Positions 22,251 to 31,600 of a stretch of 64,000 nt of DNA are shown in pieces. Position 1 is the first letter of the stretch. Every line of letters begins with the position of its first letter. Source of the DNA: Chondromyces crocatus. GTDB lineage: Bacteria; Myxococcota_A; Polyangia; Polyangiales; Polyangiaceae. The stretch is taken from the NCBI RefSeq assembly GCF_001189295.1, contig NZ_CP012159.1:8912501-8976500 (forward strand), in the 5' to 3' direction. Below the pieces are notes generated by a model. That model saw nothing but the letters and a program-made list of their open reading frames with translations. It did no database searches and was not told the DNA's origin. The position numbers and the translations under genes are program-made.

Positions 22251-23210
22251 TCACCACCACCCGCGCGCGCGCGCCAGCTCCTCGATCGCGGCCGCCAGCT
22301 TGCGCGGGTCGTGCCGGATGAGCCGCCCCTCCGCCAGCAGATCTCCTGTCGCGAGCAGCCCCTCCGGCAGCGCGTCCGGCTCACCGAGAGGCACCGGCCG
22401 CGAGCGTTCCGAGGCGTAGTGATCGAGCCGCGCAGACGCCCAGACGGCGTTGTAGAGCACCGCGTCGAGCCGCGCTTCTCCCAGGTACATCGCCATGGTC
22501 CCCACGAAATCGCCGACGGTGTAGCCAGGGGTCTCGTTCGGCTTCGTCATCAGGTTGCACACGTAGAGAACCTTGGCGCGACTCTGGGCGATCGCTTCAC
22601 GCACGCCCTGCACGAGCAGGTTGGGGACGAGGCTGGTGAACAGATCACCCGGGCCGAGCACGATCAGGTCTGCATCTGCGATCGCCGCCAGGGCGGGGGG
22701 GTATGCCGCGGCCTCTGGATCCAGGTACACGGAGAGCACGGGGGCCTCCAGCAGGTCGGCCAGCGTGTCGATGGAGGCCTCGCCGCGGATCACCCGATCG
22801 CTCTCCAGATGCATCACCAGGTCGACCCGGTCGGCCGTCACCGGGAGCACGCGGTTCTTCACCGCGAAGATCTCGTGCAGCCGATCCACGGTGAGCGGCA
22901 CCGAGCCGGTGATCTCCTGCACTGCCGTGTAGAGCAGGTTGCGCACCGTGTGTCCGCCGAGGCTCCCGGCGCGGAAGCGGTGGCCGAACAGCTCCTTCAC
23001 GGCTTCGGGGTGTGAGGACAGCGCCGCGAGGCAGCGGGTGAAGTCGCCGGGCGGCAAGAGGCCGTACTCGTCACGGAGTCGGCCCGAGCTGCCGCCCGAG
23101 TCCATCATGGTGACGATGGCCGTGATCTGCGCGTCGAGGGCGCGCAGGCCGGTGAGCAGGGTGTAATGACCCGTGCCCCCTCCGATGGTCACGATGTGCG
23201 GCCTCGCCAT
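22251..23210 (-). CDS. yvcK: YvcK/CofD-like gluconeogenesis factor
   Basis: 319 aa from ATG 23210. The frame stays open upstream through hemC, but the family begins at MARPHIVTIGGGTGHYTLL. The Gly-rich phosphate-binding loop IGGGTG is at the N-terminus. DSGGSSGRLRDEYG, LIVLGPGDLFTSLVPNLL and NLMTKPNETPGYTVGDFV are family signatures. YvcK proteins bind UDP-sugars (UDP-GlcNAc) and are needed for growth on gluconeogenic carbon and for cell shape in Bacillus. CofD relatives make F420, but their neighbours are absent here. It follows hemC by 20 bases and precedes the GH57 gene. Confidence 0.9.
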   Translation of the reverse strand: MARPHIVTIGGGTGHYTLLTGLRALDAQITAIVTMMDSGGSSGRLRDEYGLLPPGDFTRCLAALSSHPEAVKELFGHRFRAGSLGGHTVRNLLYTAVQEITGSVPLTVDRLHEIFAVKNRVLPVTADRVDLVMHLESDRVIRGEASIDTLADLLEAPVLSVYLDPEAAAYPPALAAIADADLIVLGPGDLFTSLVPNLLVQGVREAIAQSRAKVLYVCNLMTKPNETPGYTVGDFVGTMAMYLGEARLDAVLYNAVWASARLDHYASERSRPVPLGEPDALPEGLLATGDLLAEGRLIRHDPRKLAAAIEELARARGWW

Positions 23211-23230
23211 GGAGCACCCGCCCTCGCCGC

Positions 23231-24127
23231 CTAGGTCGCCTCGAGCTCCACGCCGAGATCGTGGCCACAGCGCGCGGCTTCGGCGCTGTCTGCGGGCCAG
23301 GGGATGCGTCGCTCTCCCGTGCGCTGCCGCGACCCGTCTGGCTCCGCGAGGAAGGCGCGGAGCCACAGCGTGTCGCCATCGCGCACCGCGTAGGCCGCCA
23401 CCGGGGTGCGGCAGTTGCCCTCCACCGCGGCCATCACCGCGCGCTCGGCCGAGACACGCACCGTGGTCTCGGGATCGGCCACCTTCGCCAGCACGTCCTG
23501 GATCGCGGCGTCCGCCACCCGGCACTCGATCCCCAGCGCGCCTTGTCCGATCGCAGGCAGCGACACCTCGGGCTCCAGGATCTCCGTGGCTCGCCCGGCG
23601 AGGCCCAGGCGCTTCAGGCCCGCCAGCGCGAGCACGGCCGCATCGACCGTCCCGTCCTCGACCTTGCGCAGACGCGTGTCCACGTTGCCCCGCAGCGGCT
23701 CGATCTGGAGGTCCGGGCGCACTGCCCGCAGCGCCACCGCCCGCCGCAGGCTCGACGTTCCCACGCGTGCCCCTTCTGGGAGCGCCCGCAGCGAGACACC
23801 AGCTCGCGTGACCAGTGCGTCCCGCGGGTCTTCTCGCGCAGGGATGCATGCCAGGGTGAGCGCTGGGGCGATCTCGGCGGGTACGTCCTTGATCGAGTGC
23901 ACGGCGAAGTCGGCGCGGCCGTCGAGCAGCGCCTCCTCCAGCTCCTTGATGAACAGGCCCTTGCCGCCGATGTCCTGGAGCGGGCGATCCTGGGTCTTGT
24001 CCCCCGAGGTCACCACCTGGAGTTCCTCGATGGTGAGGCCAGGGACGGCGCCCCGGAGGTGGTCGGCGAAGGCGCGGGACTGGGCGAGCGCGAGCGCGGA
24101 TCGACGGGTCGCGAGAACGAGGCGCAT
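23231..24127 (-). CDS. hemC: Hydroxymethylbilane synthase (porphobilinogen deaminase)
   Basis: 298 aa from ATG 24127. Joins four porphobilinogen units into hydroxymethylbilane in tetrapyrrole synthesis. Substrate-binding Arg/Lys residues lie in ATRRSALALAQ and in GTSSLRRA. The catalytic Asp is Asp81 in AVHSIKDVP. The dipyrromethane cofactor attaches to Cys239 in VEGNCRTPVAAYA. The family length is about 300. It begins five bases after hemA and is in the same operon. Confidence 0.96.
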   Translation of the reverse strand: MRLVLATRRSALALAQSRAFADHLRGAVPGLTIEELQVVTSGDKTQDRPLQDIGGKGLFIKELEEALLDGRADFAVHSIKDVPAEIAPALTLACIPAREDPRDALVTRAGVSLRALPEGARVGTSSLRRAVALRAVRPDLQIEPLRGNVDTRLRKVEDGTVDAAVLALAGLKRLGLAGRATEILEPEVSLPAIGQGALGIECRVADAAIQDVLAKVADPETTVRVSAERAVMAAVEGNCRTPVAAYAVRDGDTLWLRAFLAEPDGSRQRTGERRIPWPADSAEAARCGHDLGVELEAT

Positions 24128-24132
24128 GAAGA

Positions 24133-25800
24133 TCAGACTCCCTTGATCCCCATGGCGCGTGCAGCGCCAGGGGGCATCACGACGGACACCGACGGCACGG
24201 CCGGCGGTGGAGGGATGGCCGGCGGAGCGGCCACCGCAGACGACGATACCCCACGGGCGCTCCGGCCGCTCTGGGGCGGTGCGCTCTGACCATCGGCTCG
24301 CTGAGGCGTCGCGCGTCCGTCGCCGCTCGGGGGGGGCACGCTGCGTCCCCTGCCGCTCGGGGGCGGCACGCTGCGGCCGATACTGCCCGGGAGCGGGGTG
24401 TCACCGGACCTCGAGGCGCCGTTGCTCGCCCCGTCGAACGACAGCGGCAGGAGCTCCCCCTGGGGGGAGCTGTCGAGGTCGAACAGTTCCCGCAGGGCCT
24501 CCACATGGTCCTCGGCGCGCTCGTCGCCTGCCATGGCGCGCAGCCGCGTCGTCGGGACGTGGAGCAGCTTGTTCGTCGCCGCCTCGACCATCATCGCCAG
24601 CGCCTGGCGGTCGGCGGTGCTCAGGTGCCGCAGCTTGCCCGACAGGCTTCGCTCCACCTCGGCGGCGAGGATGGACCGGGTGCGCGCCCGGAGGTCGACG
24701 ATGGTCGGCGTCAGTGCCCGCTCCAGGGCCCAGGCCTCGTAGCCCCGCACCTCGTCGCGGACGATCTCCTCGGCGCGCGCGGCCTCGACGGCGCGCTCCT
24801 CCAGCGACTGGGCGACGATCTGGGAGAGATCGTCGACGTCGTACAGGTACACGTTGTCGAGATCGTTGACGGCCGGATCCACGTCGCGCGGGACCGCGAT
24901 GTCGATCAGGAAGAGGCTGCGTCCTCGACGGGCCTTGCGCGCGCGCCGGACGAGATCGACCGGGATCACGTAGGTCGGGCTCGACGTGGAGGAGACCACG
25001 ATGTCGGCCTCGATCACCGACCGCTCCAGTTCGGACCACGCCCGCGGCTCGCCCCCGACCTCCCGCGCCAGCGCTGCTGCGCGCTCCGGGCTCCGGTTGA
25101 CGACCGTCAGGCGCGCCCCCGCGCGCACGAGGAGCCGCGAGGCCGCCTCCGCCATCTCCCCCGCGCCCACGAGCAGGGCGCTGCGTCCGGCCAGATCCGC
25201 GAAGATCTGGCGCGCCAGTTCGATGGCCACGCTGGACACCGAGACCTGGCCCGCGCCGATGGCCGTCTCTGCCCGTGCGCGCTTGCCGACCTTGAACGCG
25301 CGGTGCATCGCCTGGGCGAGCCGCGGCCCCACGCTCCCGGCTTCGCGGGCGGAGACGAGCGCCTCCTTGAGCTGCCCGAGGATCTGCGGCTCGCCCACCA
25401 CCAGCGAGTCGAGCGACGCCGCCACGCGGAACAGGTGCAGCACCGCGTCCAGTCCGCGCGCTCCGGCGAGGTAGGGCCGGATCCCGTCGCCACCGAGCCC
25501 GCAGAGCGCGCCGACGACGGCGTGGAGCGCCTCCATCTCGCGCGTCTGCGTGACTTCGGGCGGCAGCGACGCGGGCGGGCGCTCCGACGTCATCGACCCC
25601 GCGCCTCCCGCGCCGCCAGGCCCGCAAGGTGCGGCGTAGATCTCCACGCGGTTGCACGTCGAGAGGACCACCGCCTCGCCGATGGCGGGGTGAGCCACGA
25701 GGCGCTGGAGCAGCGTCGGGAGCGCGTCGCGCCCCACGGCGAGCCGCTCGCGGACCTCGATGGGCGCCGTCTTGTGAGACAGCCCGACGACGACGATCAC
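24133..25800 (-). CDS. hemA: Glutamyl-tRNA reductase with long C-terminal low-complexity tail
   Basis: 555 aa from GTG 25800. An open frame runs on to 26643 but translates ccsA in the wrong frame. Family start VIVVVGLSHKTAPIEVRERL; catalytic Cys49 in VVLSTCNRVEIYA. The NADPH-binding motif is LLVGAGEMAEAASRLLVRAG, and the C-terminal dimerisation helix contains ATNKLLHVPTTRLRAMA. Reduces glutamyl-tRNA(Glu) to glutamate-1-semialdehyde, the first committed step of C5-type haem synthesis. Ordinary members end near 420-430 residues. Here about 110 residues rich in Pro, Ser, Arg and Gly follow. The GTG start overlaps the ccsA-like stop (GTGA), so translation is coupled. Confidence 0.95.
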   Translation of the reverse strand: MIVVVGLSHKTAPIEVRERLAVGRDALPTLLQRLVAHPAIGEAVVLSTCNRVEIYAAPCGPGGAGGAGSMTSERPPASLPPEVTQTREMEALHAVVGALCGLGGDGIRPYLAGARGLDAVLHLFRVAASLDSLVVGEPQILGQLKEALVSAREAGSVGPRLAQAMHRAFKVGKRARAETAIGAGQVSVSSVAIELARQIFADLAGRSALLVGAGEMAEAASRLLVRAGARLTVVNRSPERAAALAREVGGEPRAWSELERSVIEADIVVSSTSSPTYVIPVDLVRRARKARRGRSLFLIDIAVPRDVDPAVNDLDNVYLYDVDDLSQIVAQSLEERAVEAARAEEIVRDEVRGYEAWALERALTPTIVDLRARTRSILAAEVERSLSGKLRHLSTADRQALAMMVEAATNKLLHVPTTRLRAMAGDERAEDHVEALRELFDLDSSPQGELLPLSFDGASNGASRSGDTPLPGSIGRSVPPPSGRGRSVPPPSGDGRATPQRADGQSAPPQSGRSARGVSSSAVAAPPAIPPPPAVPSVSVVMPPGAARAMGIKGV

Positions 25801-27017
25801 CGGCGGTGGCCTCCACCCGACAGCGCCGCCGTCTCGATCCCCGGCGCTGGCGACGCAACCGTTCCTGGCGACACAGCCGATCCTGGCAACGCAGCCGATC
25901 CTGGTGACGCAGCCGATCCTGGCGACGCAACCGATCCTGGCGACACGGCCCACCCGGGCGGGGTGGGGAACACCCTCGATGCTGCGGTCATCCCCACCGG
26001 CCCGCCGTCCTGGTGACCCGCCGCAGCGATCGCCGGCCGGAACAGGTACACGACCAGCACCACCCCGGCACACGCGAGCCCGGCGATCGTGCCGTACGCC
26101 GCTCGACGCCCGCGCCACCCCGCCGCCGCGCGGAGGAGCAGCACCATGCCCACGAGCAGCCAGGTGGCGTATCCGAAGACGGCGCGCATCACCTCGTCGG
26201 GGTGACCCATCTCCAGCCGACGCGCCCAGAAGGTCCCGGTGATCACGCCCAGCGTCAGCGGCAGAAACCCGGCGGCGAGGAAGCGATGGACCGCCCGATC
26301 CAGCGTGTCCAGGGCCGGGAGGTTTCCAGGGGCGAGGGCCGCGCGCTTGCGCTTCAGCCGCTTCTCCTGGACCAGGTAGAGCACCGCCGCCGCCCCGGCC
26401 AGGAGGAACAGCGCCACCCCGAGCAGGTTCGCGAGCACGTGCGCTGCGATGAAGGCCGGTGAGAGCCCTTGCTCGGCCACGGGCTTCCCGAGAAAGAAGG
26501 TGCCCAGGAGGCACACGAGCCCGATCGGCGCGATGACCAGCCCGAGCGCGTCGACGCGGAACCAGCGCCGCGCGAGCAGATAACCCGCCGCCGCGAGCAG
26601 CGAGGCGATGGAGAGCATGAAGTGAACCGAGTGCACGGGGCACACGTGCGCGACGAAGCTGGCCATCGTGACGTACCCGGCATGCGCGAGTGCACCGAAG
26701 CCGAGCAAGCGTGGTGCGTGGCGGGTGATCGAGGTGACCGCCTGGGCCGGCTCGATCGGGAGCCCGGGGATCGAGGCGCGCCCGATCGGCGGCAATTCTG
26801 CGCGGCCGATGGGCTGAAGCTCGCCGCGACCGATGGCGGGCAGCTCCAGGACTGCCGCGGCCGAGAGCGACGACGCGCTGGTCGAGGGGAAGCTCGGCAG
26901 CGGGGCGCGCGAACGCGGAGAGCGGGCTCCCGCCACGTCGAGGAAGAAGAGCGCGCTGGCGCCACCGTACAGGAGGAGCGCGGCCGCGAAGGTGACCGCG
27001 GAAATGGCCTCGGTCAT
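25797..27017 (-). CDS. CcsA/HemX-type cytochrome c assembly membrane protein
   Basis: 406 aa. Eight or so hydrophobic segments: about 8-27, 114-133 and on to LAYLFRPAIAAAG-like residues near 340. The arrangement fits the CcsA/ResC/HemX family (haem-handling membrane proteins). In Bacillus, hemX sits directly with hemA and hemC, as here. The N-terminal cytoplasmic/periplasmic loop carries repeated PIGR-type elements (LPAIGRGELQPIGRAELPPIGRASIPG), and the C-terminus has a Gly/Ser/Ala/Pro 6-residue repeat from an 18-bp DNA repeat. It is the first gene of a run with hemA, hemC, yvcK and the GH57 gene. Whether it assembles cytochrome c or controls hemA (HemX role) cannot be decided. Confidence 0.82.
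   Translation of the reverse strand: MTEAISAVTFAAALLLYGGASALFFLDVAGARSPRSRAPLPSFPSTSASSLSAAAVLELPAIGRGELQPIGRAELPPIGRASIPGLPIEPAQAVTSITRHAPRLLGFGALAHAGYVTMASFVAHVCPVHSVHFMLSIASLLAAAGYLLARRWFRVDALGLVIAPIGLVCLLGTFFLGKPVAEQGLSPAFIAAHVLANLLGVALFLLAGAAAVLYLVQEKRLKRKRAALAPGNLPALDTLDRAVHRFLAAGFLPLTLGVITGTFWARRLEMGHPDEVMRAVFGYATWLLVGMVLLLRAAAGWRGRRAAYGTIAGLACAGVVLVVYLFRPAIAAAGHQDGGPVGMTAASRVFPTPPGWAVSPGSVASPGSAASPGSAALPGSAVSPGTVASPAPGIETAALSGGGHRR
25843..25950. repeat. 18-bp tandem repeat, 6 units, within the CcsA-like gene
   Basis: Units of 18 bases related to GATCCTGGCGACGCAACC run from 25843 to 25950 with few mismatches. In the gene's frame each unit encodes six residues (variants of G-S-V-A-S-P) in the C-terminal tail. 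Unit number can be expected to vary between strains. Confidence 0.9.
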
Positions 27018-27064
27018 GGGAGGCCAGGGTAGCGCGGTTCGGCGACGAGGAGGAGACGGTTACG

Positions 27065-27074
27065 GCAACGTTGC
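27065..27074. promoter_or_regulatory. Palindrome upstream of the ccsA-hemA-hemC run
   Basis: GCAACGTTGC is a perfect 10-base palindrome, 48 bases before the first codon of the run, nested in a looser GGTT...AACC repeat. It could be an operator for haem or metal regulation, but no protein is known to bind this sequence here. Position and symmetry are the only evidence. Confidence 0.25.
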
Positions 27075-27149
27075 AACCGGGACCAGCTCAGCCAGTGGCC
27101 ACGAACGGCGTCCGTGCGGCCCGACGCGACGAGTCCACCCGTCGTGCGC

Positions 27150-27554
27150 TCAGAGCTTGGTGGCCAGGAACGCGGCCAGCATCTCCTCGTCCGACTTTGC
27201 TGCGGCGGCCTGGGAGGTCCCCGGCGCTGGCGCCACCCGCCGGTGATCCGAGAAGCTCCCCACCGGCGCGCCGATGAAGCCCTGCATCACATCGTAGGCG
27301 TTGTCGCCGATGATCATCGATCCTTCCAGGATCTCGGCGCCCAGCTCCGTGAGGAACGCGCGCGTCTTCACCTTGCCGACCACCTCGTGGGTGTCCGACG
27401 TGCCGGTCACCTCGTTGAGCACCCGGATCGCCTCGATGATCTTGTAGCGACGGTTCTCCCCCTTCATCAGGAGCTCGTCGCCCTTCAGCTCGATCCTGTC
27501 CGTAGCGATCCACTCGTCGAGCGCGGCCTGCGGGAAGAAAACCCGGTTCCTCAT
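27150..27554 (-). CDS. Small conserved protein of unknown function
   Basis: 134 aa from ATG 27554. A TTG directly before it would add one residue. About 95 residues have a compact alpha/beta look (VFFPQAALDEWIATDRIEL, YKIIEAIRVLNEVTG, VVGKVKTRAFLTELGAEIL), followed by a looser Ala/Ser/Pro stretch and a final amphipathic end (SDEEMLAAFLATKL). No signal peptide, no cysteine motif, no family recognised. It lies 69 bases downstream of pssA on the same strand and may be co-transcribed with it. No sequence link to lipid metabolism is visible. Confidence 0.7.
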   Translation of the reverse strand: MRNRVFFPQAALDEWIATDRIELKGDELLMKGENRRYKIIEAIRVLNEVTGTSDTHEVVGKVKTRAFLTELGAEILEGSMIIGDNAYDVMQGFIGAPVGSFSDHRRVAPAPGTSQAAAAKSDEEMLAAFLATKL

Positions 27555-27623
27555 CAACGCTCAGTGTAACCGAAAGCGGGGGGGCGTGATGTGCTGGAAA
27601 GGGGGAAGGCGCTGCGGGGCGCC

Positions 27624-28475
27624 TCAGAGCGGCGGGGTCCCGGGCGGGACGGAGTCGCGGGGCGGGAGCGAAGCGGCGCTGGAGCGCGCATCGGCCTGGA
27701 CGCCTCCACGCAGGCGGCCGGGGAGCTGCCAGAGTGACTCACAGATGCCGAGCATCACGTAGACCCCGAGGAGCCACACCAGCACGAAGGCCGGCTTGAG
27801 CTGCGCCGAGATGAACGCGCTCGATCCGATGGCGAAGGCGACGAACGCCATCGTCCGCGCGTTGAGCTTCACGTCTTTGAAGGACCGGAACCGGATGGTG
27901 GAGACCATCAGGAGCGACAGGAGCAGCGTCACCCCCAGGATGGCTGCGGCGTACTCGGCGTTCCCGATCATGCCCCCGGCGGCATGGTTCGCCACCACGA
28001 TGGAGACGAGGATGCCCGCAGCGCCCGGGATGGGCAGGCCGACGATGTACTTCGACGGCTTGGTCGGCTTGCCGCTCTCGCCCATGGAGAGGACGTTGAA
28101 GCGAGCAAGGCGCACGGCCCCCAGCGCCGTGAACAGAAACGCCACGACCAGCCCGACCGTATCGAAGCGATGGAGCGTCCACTGGTAGACCAGGATCGAC
28201 GGCGCCACGCCGAAGGAGACCACATCGGCGAGAGAGTCGATCTGGAGCCCGAACGCGCTCTGGGTCTTCGTCATCCGCGCGACACGCCCGTCGAGCGTGT
28301 CGAAGAACATCGCGAAGACGATCAGGAGGGCAGCGCGGTAGAAATCATTCTCCGTCGTGGCCGTCGCCGATACGCGGATCGAGTCGAACCCGCAGAATAT
28401 CGAGGACAGCGTGATCAGGTTCGGGAGGAGGAACAACGTCTTCCTCAGCTCCAGCCGCCGCCGTTTCCGCACCAT
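27624..28475 (-). CDS. pssA: CDP-diacylglycerol--serine O-phosphatidyltransferase
   Basis: 283 aa. The CDP-alcohol phosphotransferase motif D-x2-D-G-x2-A-R-x8-G-x3-D-x3-D is complete: Asp59, Asp62, Gly63, Ala66, Arg67, Gly76, Asp80 and Asp84. Makes phosphatidylserine from CDP-diacylglycerol and L-serine in the inner membrane, leading to phosphatidylethanolamine. Six or more hydrophobic helices follow. The N-terminal FLLPNLITLSSIFCGF pattern is typical of the PssA branch, not PgsA. A strong ribosome binding site AAGGAGG lies eight bases before the ATG. The C-terminal 30 residues are a charged/Pro tail. Confidence 0.92.
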   Translation of the reverse strand: MVRKRRRLELRKTLFLLPNLITLSSIFCGFDSIRVSATATTENDFYRAALLIVFAMFFDTLDGRVARMTKTQSAFGLQIDSLADVVSFGVAPSILVYQWTLHRFDTVGLVVAFLFTALGAVRLARFNVLSMGESGKPTKPSKYIVGLPIPGAAGILVSIVVANHAAGGMIGNAEYAAAILGVTLLLSLLMVSTIRFRSFKDVKLNARTMAFVAFAIGSSAFISAQLKPAFVLVWLLGVYVMLGICESLWQLPGRLRGGVQADARSSAASLPPRDSVPPGTPPL

Positions 28476-28618
28476 CGGGTCCCTCCTTACAGCTCCGGCT
28501 GGTCAGGCTATCCCCTGCACTGCGTCACGCGCAAGAAGCTTGGTCCGGGCCATGAGCTGGAAAGTTCCACTGAATCGCGGATTTTCCTTTCTCGGCATGC
28601 CTGTCCGTGCTGCGGGGC

Positions 28619-31600
28619 TCAGAAGCCGAGCTGCGTCGTGCCTGGCTCGCCCAGCACATCCTGAGGCAACTTCACCGCGGGGTCGAAGCGGCAAGCCATC
28701 GGTCGTGCCTCGAAGGAGTCGCGGCTGTCTCTGGCGCGGAACAGCCACGCGTGCGCCAGATCGCCAGGGATGACGGCGGTGAACTCTCCCGTGCCCACAG
28801 CGCTGGCCTCCCAGGCTGCGACGCAGGGCTCCTTCGGCGTGCCGTGCAGCACGACCGCCGACGTGAGCAGGGTGAGCGATGGCGGCAGCCCGCCCAGGCC
28901 GCTGGGATCGAGCACCACGATCGGGTGGCGCGTCCCCGGAAAGAGCGGGTCACGCCGGGCGAACATCGGGGCCACGATCCTCGGGGTGGCGGCGCGCTCG
29001 GTCTGCGAGCAAGGCCGCGGGACGGCAGGGAGATCCCATGGTGTCGGCAGCGCTTGCGCAGGGCCCAGGATGCCGTCGCTCCGGAACACCTGGAACGACG
29101 CCCACCCGCGCCTCCGGATCGGGTGGCTGAGCAGGGTGGAGACGCCGATGGCGCCGCCCGCGTAGGACCAGTCGATCTGCACGAGGGGCCCGCCCTCGCC
29201 AGGCGGTGGGGCGATGGTGAATGCTTCGATCGCCCAGCCGCCGCTCGTCACGCCGTCGTCCGACGCGCTCGAGGCCCCCGCCTTCCCTGCCCCGCTGCTT
29301 GCGGCCACCCCGGCGTGCTGGCGCGCGAGCAGCAGGCCGGTGATCGCGGCGCTGCTGTCGAGGTGAACCATCCCCACCGCGAGGGGTCGTCCCTCCACCC
29401 ACGCGGCGTCGCTGCTCACCTGCAGCTCGCGATCGGTCCCGCTCCGTGGCCAGCTCGGGTAGTCGAAGCGGTGGCTCTTCCCTCGGCCGGCGGGCTCCAC
29501 GAAGTACGCCGCGGCGCCATCGGCGTGGGGCCGCATGAACAGGCCGCGCACCGACACCGAGAGGAGCTCTGGCTCGTACGCATCGCCAGCGGCCGGGACG
29601 ACGTCCCGCAGTTCGAGGGGGCCCACGTCGGGGAGCCTCGTCCGCCCCGAGACCCCATCCATCCAGTTCTCCCAGGCGATCTCCACGTCCCGCAGCGGCA
29701 TGCCGATCGGTAGGGGTGATCTCGGCGCCCCGGGCAGGCGCATGCGCGCGGCGGCGTAGCCCTCCATCTGGTAGCGGATGGCCAGGCCCATACGGGTCCC
29801 CGCTGGTGGCGGGGAGAACAGGGAGCGCTCGACGATCTTCGACTCTCCGATGGGGGCGGAGGCGCCTGCGGGGGCCCGCTCCGGGAGCAGGGCGGCCACC
29901 GTGCCCACCGCGCCGCTCGGACTGCGCGTGAGCACCGACCACACCGCTCGTCCCCGCATGATCTCGCTGGCCCCGGGCATGGTCCTCGGGCGGCTGACCA
30001 CCTGCTCGACCCGGGTCCACGCGCTGCCTCTGGGGAACTCGCAGACCATGGGCGCCTTCAACGCGGCCTCTTCGCGCGGTGGCTCGGGCCCCGAGGGGAG
30101 CGGTGGCTCGGCCTGACCGTTCCAGCCCACGCGGGTGACGCTCTGGCCGAGCAAGCACCCGGCCACACCGCAAGCGATGAGCGGTGATGTGCCGGCATCG
30201 TGAACGATCGCTGGAGAGAGCGGCAGGTCGACCCAGCGCGCGCCGCCGTCGAGCGACTCCCAGACCATGGGCACCGAGTCTCCCCCGCGCTCCTGCGATG
30301 AGATGCTTCCCCCGGCCAGCCCACGACGCCCGACGATCCCGATCGAGGTCGCTCCATCGGGCAGCGGCTGTGTCGACAGGACCCGTCCATCTTCGTCGGT
30401 CACCACGAACTGAAGCTCTCCCTGGCGCCCGAGCAGCATCCCGACCGCGCCATCCTCCCCGGGCACGAGCTGGCTCTCGTCCACGACCTGGAGGGCTCCG
30501 ACGCCCCGGCCCGTGTCTTCCTCGTCGTCCTCGGGCGGCGTCTCCTGCGCGTCCGGATCGGTTGGTGCCCGCTGCGGCGCCACATCGCGCGCGAGGAGCC
30601 GCATGGCGAACGTCTCTCCGCCATCGTGCGATACGAACAGCGCCAGGTGGCCGTCCTTCACGCGCTCGCCGACGAAGTACGCAGAGCGCCCGTCGACGGA
30701 GAATGCCGGGAGCATCGCCGAACCACCGAGTGCCGGCGCCGCAGCGCGTGAGAGCACCGGACGGTCTCCCTCCATCTGGAGCAGCAACGGCCCCCTCGGA
30801 CGACACGCCACGTCCCCGGCCGCCGAGGCCTCCGAGGCCGAAGCGTCGGCGTCCTGTCCGGCCTCCTCCGTGGGGCGCTCTCCTCCCCCGGGCTTGCACA
30901 CCCCGGTGATCAGGACCGTTCCCTCGGGCGAGACCGCGACGGCGATGCCATCGACATGCGGCGTGTCCAGGCGCGTCGCGCGGGACCAGGTCTTCCCGGC
31001 GTCATCGCTGCGCAGCACGTCGGCGACGACGAGATCTTCCTCTTCCTTGACGCAGATGCCCACCACCGTGCGCCCGGCAGCGCCGAGCTTCAGGCTGCTG
31101 CACGTCTCGCTGCCACGGATGGGAACCGCAGCGAGACCCCCCTCGAAGCTGCCGCTGTAGAAGGTCCACGGCGCGCTCTCGTCCTCGGAACGTTCCACCT
31201 CGACGTAGCGTGTCCCGACCAGCGCCGCGCGCTGCATGCGCACCGCCATGGCCGAAGGCGGCAGCCCGGCCTCCGGGGCGGCGTGGAGCCTGGCCGGAAG
31301 CTCTCGCTTCACCACCTCGAACGCTTCGGCGCGACGTGGATCCCAGTGGACCGAGCGCAGCATCCCTTCGGCGAGCAGCGATCCCTCGGGCAGCCGGCCG
31401 ACACGCGACAATCCCTTGGGGCTCACCGGCGCGCGCGCCCAGGTGGTCCCGCCGTCGACGCTGTGGAAGAGCGCCTCGGGGACGGCCAGCGCGAGGGCCT
31501 GGCCGTCATCCCCTGCCGCCACGTCGAACGCCCACGGGGCCGCGCCGGTCGGTGTACCGGACGCGGCGGGCGCCGACGGGAGCGGGATGTCCTTCCAGCC

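Noticed and set aside
23211-23849. N-terminal extension of the yvcK frame
   Set aside because: Shadow of hemC; YvcK begins at MARPHIV.
25801-26643. N-terminal extension of the hemA frame
   Set aside because: Overlaps ccsA in another frame; the family starts at VIVVVGLSHKT with GTG 25800.
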